NCBI RefSeq assembly: GCF_900476395.1 | Contig: NZ_UIHB01000010.1 | Span: 105,604-169,603, forward strand | DNA from: Xanthomonas euroxanthea | Lineage (GTDB): Bacteria; Pseudomonadota; Gammaproteobacteria; Xanthomonadales; Xanthomonadaceae | Direction of reading: 5' to 3' | DNA: 64,000 bases | Shown: positions 60,171-64,000 of the stretch, in pieces | Layout of the letters: every line of letters begins with the position of its first letter | Position numbering within the stretch: the stretch's first letter is position 1 | Translations under genes and position numbers: made by a program | Notes under the pieces: generated by a model | Database searches by the model: none | What the model was told of the DNA's origin: nothing | What the model saw: only the letters and a program-made list of their open reading frames with translations

Positions 60171-60557
60171 TCAGCCTCCGATCACCTGCCCAATCCTGAG
60201 CAGGTTGCCATTCTCGTCGACAAGCGCAAATTCCCGCATTCCCCAGGGCTTGTCGCCGACAGGATCGAGCCGGGGGATGCCGTGCAGCGGAAGCTCCGCC
60301 GCACGCATGGCAGCGTAGACCGCATCGACATCGCAAACCCGGATGTAGCACCCCGCATAGCAGGCAGCAGGATCCAGGTCCGGGTGCGCGAAGAAATGCA
60401 GTTCCACCTCGCCACGGGTCAGGATCGCGTAGCCTGCATCGTGCGGATGCGCATCGCCGACAAAGCCAAGCCGCCGGTAGAAGGCGACGGTGCGCTCGAT
60501 GGAGCGAGCCGGTAGCAGCGGAATCGTACGGTCTGGCACCTGGGCACTGGAAGTCAT
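60171..60557 (-). CDS. VOC-family (glyoxalase/bleomycin-resistance-like) protein
   Basis: A 128-residue protein of the vicinal oxygen chelate fold (two beta-alpha-beta-beta-beta modules). IPLLPARSIERTVAFYRRLG at the start, AILTRGEVELHFFAHPDLDP (His and acidic residues), CYIRVCDVDAVYAAMRAAEL and FALVDENGNLLRIGQ at the end resemble bleomycin-binding/antibiotic resistance members. The cognate substrate is unknown. The gene is convergent with the HsdR_N-type gene. Upstream, 60558-60931 holds its promoter region and that of the SymE-like gene. Confidence 0.85.
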   Translation of the reverse strand: MTSSAQVPDRTIPLLPARSIERTVAFYRRLGFVGDAHPHDAGYAILTRGEVELHFFAHPDLDPAACYAGCYIRVCDVDAVYAAMRAAELPLHGIPRLDPVGDKPWGMREFALVDENGNLLRIGQVIGG

Positions 60558-60931
60558 CGCTTTCTCGTAGTGGGAGAACGAAGTCGCCGTTGGACGCAAC
60601 GATACGCCATATCCGACAGATCGGTTGAGCGCCGTGCCGTCCTGTCTTGACTCGCTCCAATGGCGAGTCGCAAGATCTCCTTGCTGCGGCACATTCCGCA
60701 GCCGGGTTTAGCAGCCTGTAATCACAAGGCGCACCAGCGCCCATTGCACGATGTCGGCGCTTTTCTTTTGCCCGACGTGTCGCGCGGGCAGGCGTGCTCG
60801 CTTTACGGCGGGCGGTGCGCGGAGACCGCAAGGTCTGCCGGTTCCTTGTGACCGGTCTGCTAACCGCGCATCGTTCGCCACCCTTGTTTAGCAGCGAGGT
60901 GGCGGACTTCCTATCACACAAGGAGTTCGAT
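60558..60931. promoter_or_regulatory. divergent gap between the VOC and SymE-like genes
   Basis: About 375 bases without a gene. CCGCAAGGTCTGCCGGTTCC and TTGTGACCGGTCTGCTAACC contain near-repeats of GGTCTGC close to the SymE-like start, and TATCACACAAGGAG is its ribosome-binding context. In SymE modules an antisense RNA overlaps the mRNA 5' end; a candidate could lie here but cannot be shown by reading alone. Confidence 0.4.
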
Positions 60932-61321
60932 ATGACCCGCCCCAAAGCGACTGCCCATGCACGCTCTGCATCGCCATCCAAGCGCTCTGCTGTCGCACGT
61001 ACCGGATCAAGGCAAAGTTCGGTGTCCGCCGTGACCGACATGGAGTCGGCGGCAGATCCATCGCCAGCGCCCACCCCACCGTTGCGCAAGCCCGGCTTCC
61101 GTATTCCCGAGCGGGTCACCATGAGCTGCCAGCACTACGACGTGCGGCGGGCCGAGGATGTCGTCGGCTGCGCGGTGCCCAAGCTGCGGCTGTCCGGACG
61201 TTGGCTGGAGCACTGCGGTTTCGCGGTTGGCGATGCGCTGCAGGTCACGGTGGGACGCGGCGTGCTGTTGATCAGCCGCATGGCACCCGCGCTGGCTGCG
61301 GTGAAACCACGCCGAAAGTGA
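60932..61321 (+). CDS. SymE-like type I addiction-module toxin
   Basis: A 129-residue protein. The C-terminal half carries the SymE/AbrB-swapped-hairpin signature ([20 protein letters not shown] then [13 protein letters not shown]), matching RPSITLKGNWLEEAGF-like sequences in SymE. SymE acts on RNA and is silenced by an antisense RNA. The N-terminal 60 residues are a basic, Ser/Pro/Ala-rich disordered extension ([23 protein letters not shown]), longer than in E. coli. AAGGAG lies seven bases before the ATG, a strong site. Start chosen on that basis. Confidence 0.8.
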   Translation: MTRPKATAHARSASPSKRSAVARTGSRQSSVSAVTDMESAADPSPAPTPPLRKPGFRIPERVTMSCQHYDVRRAEDVVGCAVPKLRLSGRWLEHCGFAVGDALQVTVGRGVLLISRMAPALAAVKPRRK

Positions 61322-61646
61322 CCCGTATGGGCCAAGGGCCCTGATGCGGCGCTTGTGGCACCTGCTCCCTTGCACGGGGGCAGGTGTGCTTGTTGCCCTC
61401 GTCCGGATTGGAACAGGAAGCCTGCCCGATCCTGCTTGCGTTGGAGACAGAAGGCTGCCTGTGCCGTCTGCACGCGAGAGCAACATGTCTGTTCTGATAC
61501 GGGGCAGCGAAGCAAGGCCGCGTTGCGCGTGGGCCGCCAGCGGCACGGAGCGTGTTGCCTGCACCGGCATCTGCAGGGCACCGCGCGACATGACATGCTT
61601 GGCCTCATCCACGCCCCACCCACCTCCGGTTAGGCTCACGCGCCGC
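61322..61646. other. intergenic region, nothing recognised
   Basis: About 325 bases downstream of the SymE-like gene. A short GGGCC/GGCCC repeat lies near 61330 and GCAGGTGTGCTTG-like sequence follows. Frames crossing it lack start signals and coherent composition. I see no gene. Confidence 0.5.
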
Positions 61647-61805
61647 ATGACCATGCGCAAGAAACACGAATTGCCTGAGAAACCCTGCATGCACTGCGGG
61701 CGGCCGTTTCGCTGGCGCAAGAAGTGGGAGCGCGTGTGGGACCAGGTGAAGTACTGCTCCGACCGCTGCCGTGGCGAAAGCAAGCGGACGCGTCCGCCTC
61801 CGTGA
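61647..61805 (+). CDS. DUF2256 small zinc-binding protein
   Basis: A 52-residue protein with the complete DUF2256 pattern: [20 protein letters not shown] then [13 protein letters not shown]. It has four Cys (two C-x2/3-C pairs) flanking an R-K-K-W core, suggesting a zinc ribbon. Its function is unknown; in other bacteria it often lies near photolyase/cryptochrome genes, none of which is present here. The ATG is followed two codons later by another ATG; either may be used. Confidence 0.85.
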   Translation: MTMRKKHELPEKPCMHCGRPFRWRKKWERVWDQVKYCSDRCRGESKRTRPPP

Positions 61806-62040
61806 CCTGCACGATGTGCGCATTGCCGATCACCACTACGCGCGCCCACCAGCGCCAGACCGTCACACACGGGCGCACTCGCGTAGTGTGGGTGCGCGCT
61901 GTGCAGTAACGAACCTCGGCACCGGTTCGATGTCCGCATCGCCACTGGCGCTGGTCGTGGTCGCGGCGATTGGCAAAAACGCGGTGGAAAAGGCCCGGTT
62001 GGGTGGGCTACCGTATTCCCGCACCTATGGAGTTTCCCGC
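61806..62040. promoter_or_regulatory. upstream region of the hydroxyacid dehydrogenase gene
   Basis: About 235 bases. Contains TTGGGTGGGCTACCGTATTC close to the dehydrogenase start, with a -10-like TACCGTATT. No gene or RNA motif is recognised. Confidence 0.35.
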
Positions 62041-63045
62041 ATGAAAATGGCTGTCTTCAGCACGCGCCCTTACGACAAGCGCTTTCTCGACGAAGCAAAA
62101 CTGCGCCTGGGCGTGGAATGTGCAGCCGAGTTCGTTTACTTCGAGGCAACGCTGGATCTGCAGACTGCCGCACTGGCGCAGGGGTGCCAGGTGGTGTGCG
62201 TGTTCGTCAACGACCAGCTCGATGCGGCCGTGCTGCAGGCGCTACACGCCAGCGGTGTGCGCGCGGTGCTGCTGCGCTGCGCAGGTTTCAACAATGTGGA
62301 CCTTGCCGCGGCCACCGCACTTGGCCTGTTCGTGGCACGCGTGCCGGCCTACTCGCCCGAAGCGGTGGCCGAGCACACGCTGGCGCTGGTCATGACGCTC
62401 AACCGGCAGACGCACCGCGCCTACAACCGCGTGCGCGAGGGCAACTTCATGCTCAACGGCCTGCTCGGCCGCACCTTGCATGGCAAGACGGTGGGCCTGG
62501 TCGGGCTGGGCAAGATCGGGCTGGCGACTGCACGTATTTTCAACGGGATGGGCTGCGAGGTGCTGGGCTTTGACCCCTATCCCACACCCGGCTTCGCTGC
62601 AATCGGGCAGCGGGTGGAACTGGAGACGCTGCTTGCACGTGCAGACATCGTCTCGCTGCACTGCCCGCTGACACCGGCCACGCAGCACCTGATCGACGAT
62701 GCGGCGCTGGCGTCGATGAAGCCGGGGGCGATGCTGGTCAACACCTCGCGCGGTGGATTGGTGGATACCGATGCGGTGATCCGCGCGCTCAAGTCCCGCC
62801 AGCTCGGCCATCTGGCCATCGATGTCTACGAGCAGGAAAGCGCCTTGTTCTTTCAGGACCGCTCGGGCGAGATCATCGACGACGAGGCGTTCCAGCGCCT
62901 GATGACCTTCCCCAATGTCCTGGTCACCGGGCACCAGGGATTCTTCACCGCCGAGGCGCTGCAGGAGATCTCCGAAATCACCCTGCGCAACCTCGCTGAT
63001 TTCGCTGCGGGCTCCCCGTGCGCCAATCTTGTTCCGACACCGTAA
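62041..63045 (+). CDS. D-2-hydroxyacid dehydrogenase, probable D-lactate dehydrogenase (LdhA type)
   Basis: A 334-residue NAD-dependent enzyme. It opens MKMAVFSTRPYDKRFLDEAK, with the substrate loop LRCAGFNNVDLAAATALGLF, the Rossmann GKTVGLVGLGKIGLATARIF, the catalytic Arg in NTSRGGLVDTDAVI and the His in VLVTGHQGFFTAEAL. YSPEAVAEHTLALVMTLNRQ and the DVYEQESALFFQDRS loop are typical of fermentative LdhA. It interconverts pyruvate and D-lactate in the cytoplasm. An L-lactate permease gene starts 39 bases later, so lactate metabolism is the likely context. Confidence 0.93.
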   Translation: MKMAVFSTRPYDKRFLDEAKLRLGVECAAEFVYFEATLDLQTAALAQGCQVVCVFVNDQLDAAVLQALHASGVRAVLLRCAGFNNVDLAAATALGLFVARVPAYSPEAVAEHTLALVMTLNRQTHRAYNRVREGNFMLNGLLGRTLHGKTVGLVGLGKIGLATARIFNGMGCEVLGFDPYPTPGFAAIGQRVELETLLARADIVSLHCPLTPATQHLIDDAALASMKPGAMLVNTSRGGLVDTDAVIRALKSRQLGHLAIDVYEQESALFFQDRSGEIIDDEAFQRLMTFPNVLVTGHQGFFTAEALQEISEITLRNLADFAAGSPCANLVPTP

Positions 63046-63084
63046 GCGTCACCTTTCCCGTTCACCACCCGCGCAGGTCCAACC

Positions 63085-64000
63085 ATGTGGCAACAACTCT
63101 ACGACCCGCTCGGTAACGCCAACCTCTCGGCCTTGCTGGCGGCCTTGCCGGTGCTGTTCTTTTTGCTGGCGCTGACGCTGCTGCGGCTCAAGGGGCTGAC
63201 CGCCGCGTCGCTGGCGGTGCTGGTCTCGGTGGCGGTGTCGTCGCTGGTGTTCGGCATGCCGATGGCCAGCATCGTGGGCGCCGCGCTGTTGGGCATTGCC
63301 AACGGCATCTTCCCGATCGGCTTTATCGTGCTGATGGCGGTGTGGCTGTACAAGCTGGCAATCCGCAGCGGCAAGTTCGAGGTGATCCGCGGCAGCATTG
63401 CCACGGTGTCCGAAGACCAGCGCATCCAGGTGTTGCTGATCGCGTTCTGCTTCGGCGGATTTCTGGAAGGCGCTGCGGGGTTTGGCGTGCCGATCGCCAT
63501 CTGCGCGGCGTTGCTGGTGGAGCTGGGCTTCCGTCCGCTCAAGGCGGCAATGCTGTGCCTGCTGGCCAATGGCGCGGCGGGTGCCTACGGGGCGATCGGC
63601 ATCCCGGTGCTGGTGGGCGCGCAGCAGGGCGGCGTGCGCCTGGACGAGATGTCGCTGATGCTGATCGCGCTGGTGCAGGTCTGCGCACTGCTCGTGCCGG
63701 CGGGGCTGGTGGCGATGCTCGATGGCTGGCGTGGCGTGCGCGAGACCTGGCCGGTGCTGCTGTTTGTCGGCGTGGTGTTCAGCGGCGTGCAGACGGTGAC
63801 ATTGTCCCTGCTGGGTCCGGAACTGGTGGACATTGTCGGCCCGCTGGCCGGCATGGGCGGGCTGGCCCTGTTCATGCGGTTCTGGCGGCCCAGGCGCATC
63901 TACCGCGAAGCACAGGCGCCGCCGTGCTCCACCCAGCGCTGGACGCTTGCCCAGGTGCTGAGTGCGTGGTCGCCGTTCTACATCCTGACCGGCGCGATCC
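63085..64000 (+). CDS. lldP: L-lactate permease, 5' part
   Basis: The first 305 residues of an LldP-family transporter, running off the right edge of the window. Multiple hydrophobic helices include LEGAAGFGVPIAICAALLVE, a signature of the family, and LANGAAGAYGAIGIPVLVGA. The typical protein has about 550 residues, so nearly half is missing. It is 39 bases downstream of the D-lactate dehydrogenase gene, probably co-transcribed. ATG at 63085 opens MWQQLYDPLGNANLSALLAA, the family N-terminus. Confidence 0.95.
   Translation, partial: MWQQLYDPLGNANLSALLAALPVLFFLLALTLLRLKGLTAASLAVLVSVAVSSLVFGMPMASIVGAALLGIANGIFPIGFIVLMAVWLYKLAIRSGKFEVIRGSIATVSEDQRIQVLLIAFCFGGFLEGAAGFGVPIAICAALLVELGFRPLKAAMLCLLANGAAGAYGAIGIPVLVGAQQGGVRLDEMSLMLIALVQVCALLVPAGLVAMLDGWRGVRETWPVLLFVGVVFSGVQTVTLSLLGPELVDIVGPLAGMGGLALFMRFWRPRRIYREAQAPPCSTQRWTLAQVLSAWSPFYILTGAI

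Overview
High-GC (about 65%) gammaproteobacterial chromosome, almost certainly Xanthomonas. The evidence is gene content and synteny: a fucose cluster, a GH94 phosphorylase with gluconokinase, and a glucuronoxylan cluster with its xyl-box operator, plus Xanthomonas-type intergenic palindromes. The species cannot be fixed from sequence alone.

Layout. 0.5-3.1 kb: end of an L-fucose utilisation cluster (mutarotase, FucP permease, divergent IclR regulator). 3.7-5.1 kb: Mn2+ exporter gene mntP behind a yybP-ykoY riboswitch, followed by two extra 265-bp tandem copies of the gene's 3' end with REP hairpins. 5.2-8.7 kb: SLC5-type transporter/histidine kinase hybrid (CrbS/MxtR type). 9.3-13.8 kb: probable cellobionate module (GH94 phosphorylase, GPH transporter, divergent gluconokinase). 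14.4-16.1 kb: periplasmic PQQ-type beta-propeller protein. 16.2-17.3 kb: unusual three-gene operon with two degenerate type II dehydroquinase-like proteins and a small orphan. 17.6-23.2 kb: tamA-tamB. 23.4-28.0 kb: TonB-dependent receptor facing a TPR-sulfotransferase. 28.0-33.2 kb: glyQ-glyS and a stand-alone GspE/PilB ATPase. 33.7-41.2 kb: housekeeping genes (class I amidotransferase, membrane protein, tatABC, SYLF protein, hemH, alpha/beta hydrolase, YgjP-like metallopeptidase). 41.2-42.2 kb: about 0.9 kb of large alternating palindromes. 42.2-44.1 kb: rdgC, ttcA. 44.4-58.8 kb: xylan/glucuronoxylan catabolism (xylA, xylR, GH67 alpha-glucuronidase, SGNH esterase, mannonate dehydratase, GH43, GH3, uxuB). 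58.9-61.8 kb: accessory stretch (orphan HsdR_N-type nuclease, VOC protein, SymE-like toxin, DUF2256 protein). 62.0-64.0 kb: D-2-hydroxyacid (lactate) dehydrogenase and the start of L-lactate permease.

How the genes work together. The sugar modules split plant cell-wall material. GH67 removes (methyl)glucuronic acid, the esterase probably removes acetyl groups, GH43 and GH3 release xylose and arabinose, XylA isomerises xylose, and UxuA/UxuB process hexuronate. XylR (LacI family) is the evident local regulator, with a 14-bp operator upstream of xylA. Cellobionate phosphorolysis would give glucose 1-phosphate and gluconate, and the adjacent gluconokinase would phosphorylate the latter.

Non-coding content is rich. 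At least four repeat families occupy the gaps between genes, one REP-like hairpin lies in frame inside glyS, and a 50-bp piece of the GH94 gene recurs just downstream of that gene.
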